A stretch of 42,532 nt of DNA from an uncultured Lachnospiraceae bacterium (lineage in GTDB: Bacteria; Bacillota; Clostridia; Lachnospirales; Lachnospiraceae). Numbering within the stretch: the first letter of the stretch is position 1; each line of letters opens with the position of its first letter. A program made the position numbers and the translations under genes. The DNA is taken from the NCBI GenBank assembly GCA_910585555.1, contig CAJUFU010000024.1, forward strand, positions 1-42,532, written 5' to 3'. The notes under the pieces were generated by a model that had not been told where the DNA came from, searched no databases, and was given only the letters and a program-made list of their open reading frames with translations. This document shows positions 25,763-33,534 of this stretch, piece after piece.

Positions 25763-26616
25763 CTGACACTGCACTGGGCGTACTTTTTGGGCGAGATGCC
25801 CATTGCTTTGGTAAATGCTTTGAAGAAAGTGCTGTAGTCGCCGAAACCGCTCTTTTCATAAGCCTCCATGACACTGCATCCTTCCCCAAGAAAGGCTTTT
25901 GCAATACTGATTCTCCTTGCATTGATATACTTATTGATTGTCGTTCCGGTGGCTGATTTAAAGATTTTACAGATATAGGATTCACTGAGGTAAAAGGCCT
26001 CAGAAAGCTGTGACAGGGTAATGGGGGCGGTAATATTGGCATTAATGTAGGCAAGGATATCATCAACCTGGTGATTGTAGACACAATTATTAACCGCTGC
26101 CGGTACGTGTGAGACAACGAAAAGGCTGTTGACCAGCGCCAACAGTTCCATAAAAGCTGTCTGCTCATAGATATCATTTGCATAACCGGCGGCCCCTGTA
26201 ATCTTATTGATGTAGTACAGGAAACGGTTCTGCTGTTCTTTGTTCAGAGAGATCTTATGGCAGAAAGAAGCAGGTCTGGCGGAAAAACACGCATCCAGAT
26301 TGGTCTGGTCAGAGGAGAGCAGTTTGGGATACTCCGGGTAAATGGATAAGACGATTCGCTCATGGGTGGTCTTGTCCGCCTGGGTGATCTTATGGCTCTC
26401 ATACTGATTGATTACAAACAGGTCGCCGGGTTCGATGGTATACAACCGGTTGTCAATCAAAAACTGTTTTCCGCCGGATACAGAATAATACATCTCGTAA
26501 CAGTCATGGATGTGCATATCCATGGTCTTTTCTTCTTTATAAAGATGTGCGATGGCGAAGGTGTGGGTCAGTTCGCACTGCTCGATTGCCTGTCTGCAGG
26601 AATATAATTCGTTCAT
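25759..26616 (-). CDS. AraC-family regulator of the kdu genes
   Basis: 285 residues. The N-terminal cupin domain has HIHDCYEMYYSVSG (residues 35-48) and PGDLFVINQYESHKI. The C-terminal AraC helix-turn-helix pair (about 185-282) has LSQLSEAFYLSESYICKIF and VMEAYEKSGFGDYSTFFKAFTKAMGISPKKY. It is divergent from kduI-kduD, which suggests control of hexuronate breakdown by an intermediate bound in the cupin domain (inference). GGTGGAAG precedes the ATG. Confidence 0.9.
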   Translation of the reverse strand: MNELYSCRQAIEQCELTHTFAIAHLYKEEKTMDMHIHDCYEMYYSVSGGKQFLIDNRLYTIEPGDLFVINQYESHKITQADKTTHERIVLSIYPEYPKLLSSDQTNLDACFSARPASFCHKISLNKEQQNRFLYYINKITGAAGYANDIYEQTAFMELLALVNSLFVVSHVPAAVNNCVYNHQVDDILAYINANITAPITLSQLSEAFYLSESYICKIFKSATGTTINKYINARRISIAKAFLGEGCSVMEAYEKSGFGDYSTFFKAFTKAMGISPKKYAQCSVS

Positions 26617-26666
26617 TTTGCTTCCACCTTAGTTCATAATATTCAATATTTACAGAAATATTTGAA

Positions 26667-26695
26667 AGGACATAGAGGATTTGTGCCTGTATAAT
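26667..26695 (+). promoter_or_regulatory. Promoter of kduI-kduD
   Basis: AGGACA (4 of 6 to consensus), 17-base spacer, consensus TATAAT. The weak -35 fits activation by the divergent AraC regulator. Confidence 0.5.
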
Positions 26696-26767
26696 AGAGT
26701 ATAACACAAGGATAAGTTTTCGTCACGGCAGAAAACAGAACATTTAAAAGAAAGGATGGATGAGGAG

Positions 26768-27628
26768 ATGGAATTAAGGACAGCCGCTTCACCAAGAGAT
26801 GTGAAGCATTACACAACACAGAGACTCAGAGAGGAATTTCTGATACAGGATTTGTTTGTACCCGGTGAGATTAAACTGGTATACAGTCATGTTGACAGAA
26901 TCATTACGGGGGCAGCAGTCCCGGTGGAGCCGCTTGCACTTACTGCGGGAGATGAACTGCGTGCGGCGTATTTCTTACAGAGAAGAGAGATGGGCGTTAT
27001 CAATGTAGGCGGCGCCGGAAGTATTACAATTGACGGAAAAACGTATGGGGTTGGATATAAAGAAGGTATGTATATAGGTATGGGGGCCAAAGATATTTCA
27101 TTTGCCAGTGCTGACGCGAAGGAGCCTGCGAAATTTTATCTGAACAGCACGCCTGCCCACAGGACTTGCCCTACCGTGTTGATCAAACCGGAAGGAACGC
27201 CGGAAGAAGGGGTCGTGATTGTGAAGGATGAGAATAAGGTAGAACTTGGTTCTCTGGAAGAGTCAAATCACAGAGTGATCTGTAAGTACATTCTTCCCGG
27301 ACAGGTGGAGAGCTGTCAGCTTGTCATGGGAATGACCAAGCTGGCACCGGGAAGCGTATGGAATACGATGCCTTGCCATACACATGACAGACGTATGGAA
27401 GTGTATCTCTATTTTGAGATGCCGGAAGATGCCCTTGTGATGCATTATATGGGTGAACCCGATGAGACAAGACATATTATTATGAGAAATGAGGAGGCTG
27501 TCATTTCACCAAGCTGGTCAATCCATGCTGGATGCGGCACAAGAGCCTACACTTTTATTTGGGGCATGGCAGGAGAGAACCAGGTCTTTGACGATATGGA
27601 TGGTGTGGAAATGAAAGACCTGTGCTAA
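26768..27628 (+). CDS. kduI: 5-keto-4-deoxyuronate isomerase
   Basis: 286 residues. It converts 5-keto-4-deoxyuronate, from unsaturated uronates released by polysaccharide lyases or hydrolases, to 2,5-diketo-3-deoxygluconate in the cytoplasm. The zinc ligands H204, H206, E211 (PCHTHDRRMEVYLYFE) and H253 (SIHAGCG) keep the spacing of the E. coli ligands H196, H198, E203 and H245, offset by eight. The N-terminus MELRTAASPRDVKHYTT matches family starts, so ATG at 26768 is chosen; an ATG four codons earlier (26756) is possible, and neither has an ideal ribosome binding site. It forms an operon with kduD. Confidence 0.95.
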   Translation: MELRTAASPRDVKHYTTQRLREEFLIQDLFVPGEIKLVYSHVDRIITGAAVPVEPLALTAGDELRAAYFLQRREMGVINVGGAGSITIDGKTYGVGYKEGMYIGMGAKDISFASADAKEPAKFYLNSTPAHRTCPTVLIKPEGTPEEGVVIVKDENKVELGSLEESNHRVICKYILPGQVESCQLVMGMTKLAPGSVWNTMPCHTHDRRMEVYLYFEMPEDALVMHYMGEPDETRHIIMRNEEAVISPSWSIHAGCGTRAYTFIWGMAGENQVFDDMDGVEMKDLC

Positions 27629-27686
27629 TAATATGGTTGTTTGGCATTTACAGATATGAGTAGCGAAGAAAAAGGAGAATGAGACA

Positions 27687-28493
27687 ATGAGTGATTTTAT
27701 GAAGAAATTTTCACTGGAAGGAAAAGTGGCACTGATTACGGGTGCATCTTATGGAATCGGCTTTGCGATTGCGTCAGCCTATGCCGAAGCAGGGGCAGAG
27801 ATCGTGTTTAATGATATCAAGCAGGAGCTGGTTGATAAAGGTCTTGCCGCTTATGAAGAAAAAGGCATCCATGCCCATGGCTATGTATGTGATGTGACCA
27901 ACGAGGAACAGGTACAGGCTATGGTGGCGCAGATTGAGAAAGAAGTGGGTGTGATTGATATTCTTGTGAACAACGCGGGTATCATCAAACGTATTCCCAT
28001 GTGTGAAATGACAGCCGAGCAGTTCCGCCAGGTAGTGGACGTGGATTTGAATGCGCCGTTTATTGTTTCCAAGGCAGTTATTCCGAGTATGATCAAGAAA
28101 GGTCATGGGAAGATTATCAACATCTGTTCTATGATGAGCGAACTGGGACGGGAGACTGTCTCCGCATATGCGGCGGCCAAAGGCGGCCTTAAGATGCTGA
28201 CAAGAAATATCGCGTCAGAGTATGGTGAATTTAATATTCAGTGTAATGGTATTGGACCAGGCTATATCGCAACACCGCAGACGGCTCCTCTTAGAGAGTT
28301 GCAGCCGGATGGCTCAAGACATCCTTTCGACCAGTTTATCATTGCCAAGACACCGGCGGCGCGCTGGGGCGAGACAGAAGACTTACAGGGGCCTGCAGTA
28401 TTTTTGGCATCTGACGCATCGGATTTCGTGAACGGACATGTGCTGTATGTGGACGGCGGTATTTTAGCTTATATCGGTAAACAGCCGCAGTAA
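27687..28493 (+). CDS. kduD: 2-dehydro-3-deoxy-D-gluconate 5-dehydrogenase / gluconate 5-dehydrogenase (SDR)
   Basis: 268 residues, classical short-chain dehydrogenase. It has the cofactor motif TGASYGIG (residues 19-26), NNAG (about 95-98), catalytic Ser in ICSMMSE, and YAAAK (Tyr and Lys about residues 157 and 161). It would reduce 2,5-diketo-3-deoxygluconate to 2-keto-3-deoxygluconate, the step after KduI; close relatives act on 5-keto-gluconate, but the neighbour favours the KduD role. AAGGAG precedes the ATG. The KDG kinase and aldolase needed to finish the pathway are not in the window. Confidence 0.93.
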   Translation: MSDFMKKFSLEGKVALITGASYGIGFAIASAYAEAGAEIVFNDIKQELVDKGLAAYEEKGIHAHGYVCDVTNEEQVQAMVAQIEKEVGVIDILVNNAGIIKRIPMCEMTAEQFRQVVDVDLNAPFIVSKAVIPSMIKKGHGKIINICSMMSELGRETVSAYAAAKGGLKMLTRNIASEYGEFNIQCNGIGPGYIATPQTAPLRELQPDGSRHPFDQFIIAKTPAARWGETEDLQGPAVFLASDASDFVNGHVLYVDGGILAYIGKQPQ

Positions 28494-28539
28494 CGGCTAG
28501 AATGCTGAATGACTTATGCAGAATTTTAAATTGTGACAA

Positions 28540-28563
28540 AAAGGCAGCCTGTGGGCTGCCTTT
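28540..28563. terminator. Bidirectional terminator
   Basis: Perfect 10-bp stem AAAGGCAGCC / GGCTGCCTTT with loop TGTG. There are three T on the plus strand and five on the minus strand, so it ends kduD and could also end a minus-strand transcript. Confidence 0.85.
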
Positions 28564-28768
28564 AAAAATGAAGCTATTTGGCAGGCATCGCAACTCCTGC
28601 ATCTCTTTTGACCCATAGGGTGTGTGGTTGCAACGAAGTTTACCACCTCAAATAACCTCTTTTTACTATATTTAGTCATATCAGAATTATTCATGCTTGT
28701 AAAGAATCTGCCTGTTTTCTTGCAATCATTTCTTGCGCATATCCCGTAAGAGCGTGGCAAACTGCCCG
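28564..28768 (-). other. Intergenic region with a possible minus-strand transcript
   Basis: About 200 bases between the terminator and the kinase promoter. On the minus strand it is an open frame (ATG at 28775, 92 codons, containing LFEVVNFVATTHPMGQ and CRSCDACQIASF), and it ends at the T-rich side of the terminator. A GTGGT...ACCAC hairpin lies at about 28624-28650. I see no convincing ribosome binding site or promoter, so a small protein, a structured RNA or neither remain possible. Confidence 0.25.
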
Positions 28769-28797
28769 TTTTCATGTTTTCAGATATGTGCTATAAT
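28769..28797 (+). promoter_or_regulatory. Extended -10 promoter of the second hybrid kinase
   Basis: TTTTCA, 17-base spacer, TATAAT, with TG one base before the -10 (TGCTATAAT). It lies about 80 bases before 28878. Confidence 0.6.
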
Positions 28798-28877
28798 AGA
28801 AAAATCAGGCGGTTCATGAAAATTACAAAAATGGAGAACTACTCTGTAATGATTATGGAAAAGAGAGGCCGAATGCA

Positions 28878-31844
28878 ATGAGTGAGAAAAAACCACTGTC
28901 CAGAAGAATACGAAGCAATATCATTATACTGGTTGTTTTAGTCGTTATCATGATAAGCTGTACCTATATTCTGCGCAGTATCCTGTGGAATAATACGAAT
29001 GAGATGGGTTTATCTTTAGTAAAGAACTATGCCTCCTCAGAGGAAAAGAGTATAGGAATCTATGAGGTTATTTTGAATATTAGCACGAATTATATTGCAG
29101 AACGGGAGCAGACCGATATTACTCTGGAAGAATTACGGGAGGGGCTGTACCCTTTTATGAATGGACTGACGGAGCTGTACGGGAAAGGTAATATCCAGAT
29201 TTATGGCAAGACATATAAGAGTCCACAGCTTGTGTCAAATGTTCCTGAAATCGAAGCCATGAATGATTATGATATCACAGGTTTGGACTGGTATCAGGGG
29301 GCTGCTTCGGCCAATGGGGAAATCTATATTTCGCCTGCGTATACAGATGCAGTGACCGGACTTTCTGTGGTGACAATGTGTAAAATGATTCCGGAAACGG
29401 GCAGTTTTATTGCTATCGATTTGAAACCGGCTTGTTTTGAAAGGGGCAGTCAGGACATGATGCTGCCGGAGAAGGCTTCTTATTACCTGGTCGATCAGGA
29501 GGGAGATCTGCTCTATTATCAGTCTGCATGGAATTATGACCGTGAGGGATTTCAGAATCTAGTAAACGGCTACAGAGAGGACGCCGTGTGTGAAAGTAAA
29601 AATCATGTGTCGGAAAATGTCAAAGCTGTGGACGGTATTGTACGTAATGTGTACTTTCACCATATGGATAACGGCTGGACGGGGATATTGACCTTACCCA
29701 AGGATGAGATTCTCTCCGGATACGATATGTTCCGTAATATCAGTATGGTTTTGATTGGTTTTGGCATTATGCTGATCATTTTCCAGATTTTCCAGGAGTA
29801 CAGGGATAGTAAGCGGGAGGGTGAATATTTCGTTTATCAGAAAGCGATGAGCAGTACGGCGCGTGCCTGTCATGCTATTTATTATATTGACGTAAATAAG
29901 AAAACTTGTGATACTGTTTATCCCCTTGGGAAGGATGGGAAACCGCGTCACAGCAGTTATGAGCAGGAAGTCTCAGATAACATCAAAGACGGCATTGTGG
30001 CGCAGGAACACCGTGAGCAGGTGGCGGAATTCCTGGATATGAACAATGTCGTTAAGCGGCTTTCAGAACGAGATCATATAGAACTGCAGTTTAAGAGGAG
30101 TAGATTTGATGGCAGCAGCGGACAAGAGGACGGTGATGCATATGAGTGGTGCTCCATTGCCATCACTGCGGCGGAGAAGAAAAAGGGAGTGCTGTCAGCT
30201 TATACCGTCGCAATCCGCAGCATTGACGATGTGATACGAAGGGAAGAGGAGCAGAAGAAGATGCTTGCCTTGGCAGTAGCGCGGGCGGAAGCGGCCAGCA
30301 GCGCTAAGAGCGATTTTCTGTCCAGGATGAGCCATGATATCCGCACGCCGATGAACGCTATTTTGGGTATGACGGCTGTTGCGGCCATGCACATTGATGA
30401 GAAGAAACGTGTTATGGATGCGCTTGATAAGATTACGGTTTCCGGCAAGCATCTGTTGGGGCTGATCAACGAAGTGCTGGATATGAGCAGGATTGAGAGC
30501 GGCAAAGTCACTCTGACGGAAGCCGGATTTAATCTGGCAAACACTATGGAAAGTATTTTGACAGTGTTCCATTCACAGTTAGAAGCCAAGGAGCTGAAGT
30601 TGAATGCCAGCATTGCTAAGCTGGAGCATGAAAATGTGATCGGAGACGAGCAGCACTTGCAGCAGATTTTTATGAATATTATGGGGAATGCCGTCAAGTT
30701 TACGCCAAAGGGCGGCACCATTAGTATACATATCGAAGAAAGGCCATCCCATATCGAGGGCAGCGGTTATTATGAATTTGTTTTTGAGGATACCGGTATT
30801 GGCATGGAGCAGGATTATATAGAGACGATATTTGAGCCTTTCTCCAGGGCGGCCAATTCCAGCGGCAGTAAGATTGAGGGGACAGGACTTGGCATGTCGA
30901 TTGCGGTAAACATTGCCAGGATGATGGATGGAGATATTAAGGTGGAAAGTACGCTGGGCAAGGGTTCTAAATTTACGGTCATGGTGTACTTGAAGCTGGA
31001 TAATGTTACGAAAGAAGATGTGGAGGCCCTTGCCGGTCTTCCCATACTGGTGGTGGATGATGAAGAAGAATCCTGTGAAAGTGCCTGTGAGATGTTAGCC
31101 AGCCTTGGGATGAAGGCAGAGTATGTGTTTGACGGCGACAGTGCCATAAAGCGCATTGCGGAAACGGATGAAAAGGGAACGGAATTTGCAGCGGTGATGT
31201 TGGACTGGAAGATGCCCGGAAAAGACGGTCTGGAGACCACAAAGGAGATTCGAAAAGGTATCGGCAGTCATATTCCCATCATTATCCTGTCCGCTTATGA
31301 TTGGGCCGATATCGAGGATGAGGCTACGGCGGCCGGCGTGGATGCCTTTATCAGCAAACCGATGTTTAAGTCAAGACTGATCAGGGTATTATTGAATGTA
31401 CTCGGTCAGGGCAGTGAAGAAGAAAAATCCAATGCGCTTGCAACATTCATACAGCAGGATTTTTCGGGAAGACGTGTACTGCTTGTGGAAGATAATGAAA
31501 TCAATATTGAAGTGGCCGAGGAGCTTTTGAATATCGTGGGCATTCAGGTAGAAAAGGCGATGAACGGTCAGCTGGCGGTTGAGCGTGTGCTGGAAATGGA
31601 GCCGGGTTATTATGATCTGATCTTTATGGATATTCAGATGCCTGTTATGAACGGATATGAAGCGGCCAAAGCCATTCGCGCATCCGGCAGGGAAGATCTT
31701 TCGCACATGCCGATTGTGGCGATGACAGCGGATGCTTTTTCAGATGACATCATGAAGGCCCGGGAAGCAGGAATGGACGATCACATATCCAAACCGGTGG
31801 ATGTGGAGAAACTGGAAGATGCACTGCGCAGATGGATTCAGTAG
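28878..31844 (+). CDS. Hybrid sensor histidine kinase with two intact receivers
   Basis: 988 residues. A membrane segment (about 14-34), an extracellular dCache-like sensor (35-280) and a second segment (287-307) are followed by a PAS-like region (about 320-460). Then come HisKA with H486 (MSHDIRTPMN), HATPase_c with GTGLGMSIA, receiver 1 with D776 (AVMLDWKMPG) and receiver 2 with D918 (LIFMDIQMPVMNG). Both receivers keep the acidic pocket (VVDDEEE; LVEDNEIN) and the Lys (SKPMF; SKPVD). No DNA-binding or enzymatic output domain is present. The YD-like anchored protein begins 15 bases downstream and is probably co-transcribed, so it may modify sensing or be an effector. Confidence 0.92.
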   Translation: MSEKKPLSRRIRSNIIILVVLVVIMISCTYILRSILWNNTNEMGLSLVKNYASSEEKSIGIYEVILNISTNYIAEREQTDITLEELREGLYPFMNGLTELYGKGNIQIYGKTYKSPQLVSNVPEIEAMNDYDITGLDWYQGAASANGEIYISPAYTDAVTGLSVVTMCKMIPETGSFIAIDLKPACFERGSQDMMLPEKASYYLVDQEGDLLYYQSAWNYDREGFQNLVNGYREDAVCESKNHVSENVKAVDGIVRNVYFHHMDNGWTGILTLPKDEILSGYDMFRNISMVLIGFGIMLIIFQIFQEYRDSKREGEYFVYQKAMSSTARACHAIYYIDVNKKTCDTVYPLGKDGKPRHSSYEQEVSDNIKDGIVAQEHREQVAEFLDMNNVVKRLSERDHIELQFKRSRFDGSSGQEDGDAYEWCSIAITAAEKKKGVLSAYTVAIRSIDDVIRREEEQKKMLALAVARAEAASSAKSDFLSRMSHDIRTPMNAILGMTAVAAMHIDEKKRVMDALDKITVSGKHLLGLINEVLDMSRIESGKVTLTEAGFNLANTMESILTVFHSQLEAKELKLNASIAKLEHENVIGDEQHLQQIFMNIMGNAVKFTPKGGTISIHIEERPSHIEGSGYYEFVFEDTGIGMEQDYIETIFEPFSRAANSSGSKIEGTGLGMSIAVNIARMMDGDIKVESTLGKGSKFTVMVYLKLDNVTKEDVEALAGLPILVVDDEEESCESACEMLASLGMKAEYVFDGDSAIKRIAETDEKGTEFAAVMLDWKMPGKDGLETTKEIRKGIGSHIPIIILSAYDWADIEDEATAAGVDAFISKPMFKSRLIRVLLNVLGQGSEEEKSNALATFIQQDFSGRRVLLVEDNEINIEVAEELLNIVGIQVEKAMNGQLAVERVLEMEPGYYDLIFMDIQMPVMNGYEAAKAIRASGREDLSHMPIVAMTADAFSDDIMKAREAGMDDHISKPVDVEKLEDALRRWIQ

Positions 31845-31859
31845 AGGGAGTGAATAGGG

Positions 31860-33263
31860 GTGAGGAAAGTGGGGTGGATTCCCGAAGATAGATATGATTC
31901 GCGCAAGAAAGCCTGGGTGATTTTGATGGTAACCGTTTCCTTCATGGCGTTTTTGCTCTTTGGGATTCGCTGGCTGACAAGTCCGGAGCCGCCGGTTTCA
32001 AAGTACCCACGTGAGGAAACGGAGTTGAGAGGACTGCCGGCGTCACCGCGCATATTGATCAATCCCCCGGAGCAGATTACAATTAACGACCAGAGTCTTT
32101 ATGCGGAAAATGGGGACTTGTATTTCTATCAGTATACGGACTCCTATTACAATGAGGATAGATTGCAGGCGGAAGCCGTCTACGATATGACGGGCCGGCT
32201 TCTTACTCTGAACTGGTGGGAATATGATATGGCGGGCAATGTATACCGGGAACATACACAGAATGAGGAAGGATGGGAACAGGTCCGCAGACATATCTAT
32301 GAGTACGACGGCACGGGGAAGGTGGTACATGAAGCAATTTATTGGGATGAAATGATAACGGAAGATACTTATTACCGTTATACGGACCTGGGGCGTGCCG
32401 GTGTCAGATATTCCTATTTCGACGATCAGATTGACGGCGGCATTTCTCAGTACTGTAAATCCCATACAGAATTTCTGGAAGATGAGAATGGTAATCTGTT
32501 GTGTGCTTTTAAGCTTCCAACATCCACTTCAAAGACACCGAATGATGTATGGAAAATGCAGTGGGCGCTAAAGGATTCGTATCTGATCAATCGGCTGCAA
32601 TACTTTGACAGCGGATGGAGCGTGAATGATGACGATTGGTATGAGTACGACAGGAGAGCAGATGAGGAGCAGTTTAATCTGTATCTCTGTAATACTGAGA
32701 CGGGTGAAAAGTTTCATACCATGCAGCTGCTTTATGATTGGGATTACGATATAGATGATTTTGTCCTGCTTCCTTCCTTTTATGCAGCGCAGTACGATGA
32801 GGACCGTCTGCTGTGGCAGCTGACTTATGATGAAGACAGGGTGCAGTATTACAGTGTATGTCAGTATGATACCGATGGACGCTTACAGGCCGCTGTGGAA
32901 TATATGGGGAACGATGATGAACCTTACGCACAGCTGCATCGTTACGAGTATCCGGCTAAGGACAGGCAGGGACATTACTATTATGGAATCATGGGGCAGG
33001 AATTTGTCCATCAGGCGAAAGACGGGAGCAGCATTTCCCTAAAGTTTTCGGATGAGGGATTTTTGGCGGAAGCAAAAATGACTGATGCGTCAGGAAATTT
33101 ACTGCAAAGCAGTGAGATTGTGATAAACGGCAAGAATTTCGGGAAGCTCGAGAGAATGTATATAGAGGGGGAGATGGCAGAAGGGATAGATGGAGTGCTG
33201 GAAAAATTAGAAGAGAAAGCGGGAGTGTACGGCTTTCTGGCAGGGCAGGATTTGGTGAATTAG
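31860..33263 (+). CDS. Membrane-anchored YD-repeat-like protein
   Basis: 467 residues. GTG start at 31860 with AGGGAG 9 bases upstream. A short cytoplasmic tail and one membrane segment (about 19-40) are followed by a large extracellular part rich in Tyr and Asp. It has YD/RHS-like repeats such as YDMTGRLLTLNWWEYDMAGN, IYEYDGTGKVVHEA and YDEDRVQYYSVCQYDTDGRL. YD repeats build sugar-binding or shell-like beta structures, but no polymorphic toxin end is seen, so it is not an RHS toxin. The role is unknown; the close spacing to the hybrid kinase suggests an accessory surface component. Confidence 0.7.
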   Translation: MRKVGWIPEDRYDSRKKAWVILMVTVSFMAFLLFGIRWLTSPEPPVSKYPREETELRGLPASPRILINPPEQITINDQSLYAENGDLYFYQYTDSYYNEDRLQAEAVYDMTGRLLTLNWWEYDMAGNVYREHTQNEEGWEQVRRHIYEYDGTGKVVHEAIYWDEMITEDTYYRYTDLGRAGVRYSYFDDQIDGGISQYCKSHTEFLEDENGNLLCAFKLPTSTSKTPNDVWKMQWALKDSYLINRLQYFDSGWSVNDDDWYEYDRRADEEQFNLYLCNTETGEKFHTMQLLYDWDYDIDDFVLLPSFYAAQYDEDRLLWQLTYDEDRVQYYSVCQYDTDGRLQAAVEYMGNDDEPYAQLHRYEYPAKDRQGHYYYGIMGQEFVHQAKDGSSISLKFSDEGFLAEAKMTDASGNLLQSSEIVINGKNFGKLERMYIEGEMAEGIDGVLEKLEEKAGVYGFLAGQDLVN

Positions 33264-33292
33264 AAAGCCTTGTGGTTGATTTTGCGGATAGA

Positions 33293-33502
33293 TAGGTAAT
33301 TGCGAAACTGCGTTTTCAAAAGTTTCCGTTGTACAAAATAGACAATCACCGTAGGGCACGCTTGCGCTGCACTGCCGCTCGCAGCGGTGCATAAGACGCC
33401 AGAAGACGGCGTCTAAACACCGGCGGCGGCAAAGCACCCTACTTGCGATTTGTCTATTTTGTACAACTGCTTTCTTGAAAGAATGCGTTTCGCAATTACC
33501 TA
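33293..33502. mobile_element. MITE-like 210-bp palindromic element, copy 2
   Basis: Same length as copy 1 and identical to it over the first 108 bases. Terminal inverted repeats are perfect for 12 bases: TAGGTAATTGCG / CGCAATTACCTA. The 18-base arm at 33328-33345 is perfectly complemented at 33450-33467. Internal hairpins are AGACGCC/GGCGTCT and GCACTGCCGC/GCAGCGGTGC. I see no convincing target-site duplication here, unlike copy 1. It lies between the YD-like gene and hscC. Confidence 0.88.
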
Positions 33503-33534
33503 ATAGGACGGATATGGAAGGGAGCGCTTAGCAG

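Noticed and set aside
31860..33263. RHS polymorphic toxin
   Set aside because: YD-like repeats are few, there is no RHS core motif, no variable toxin tip and no immunity gene. The protein is anchored by an N-terminal segment.
33275..33520. Target-site duplication around element copy 2
   Set aside because: Only a short CGGATA is shared by the two flanks, and it does not abut the element on either side.
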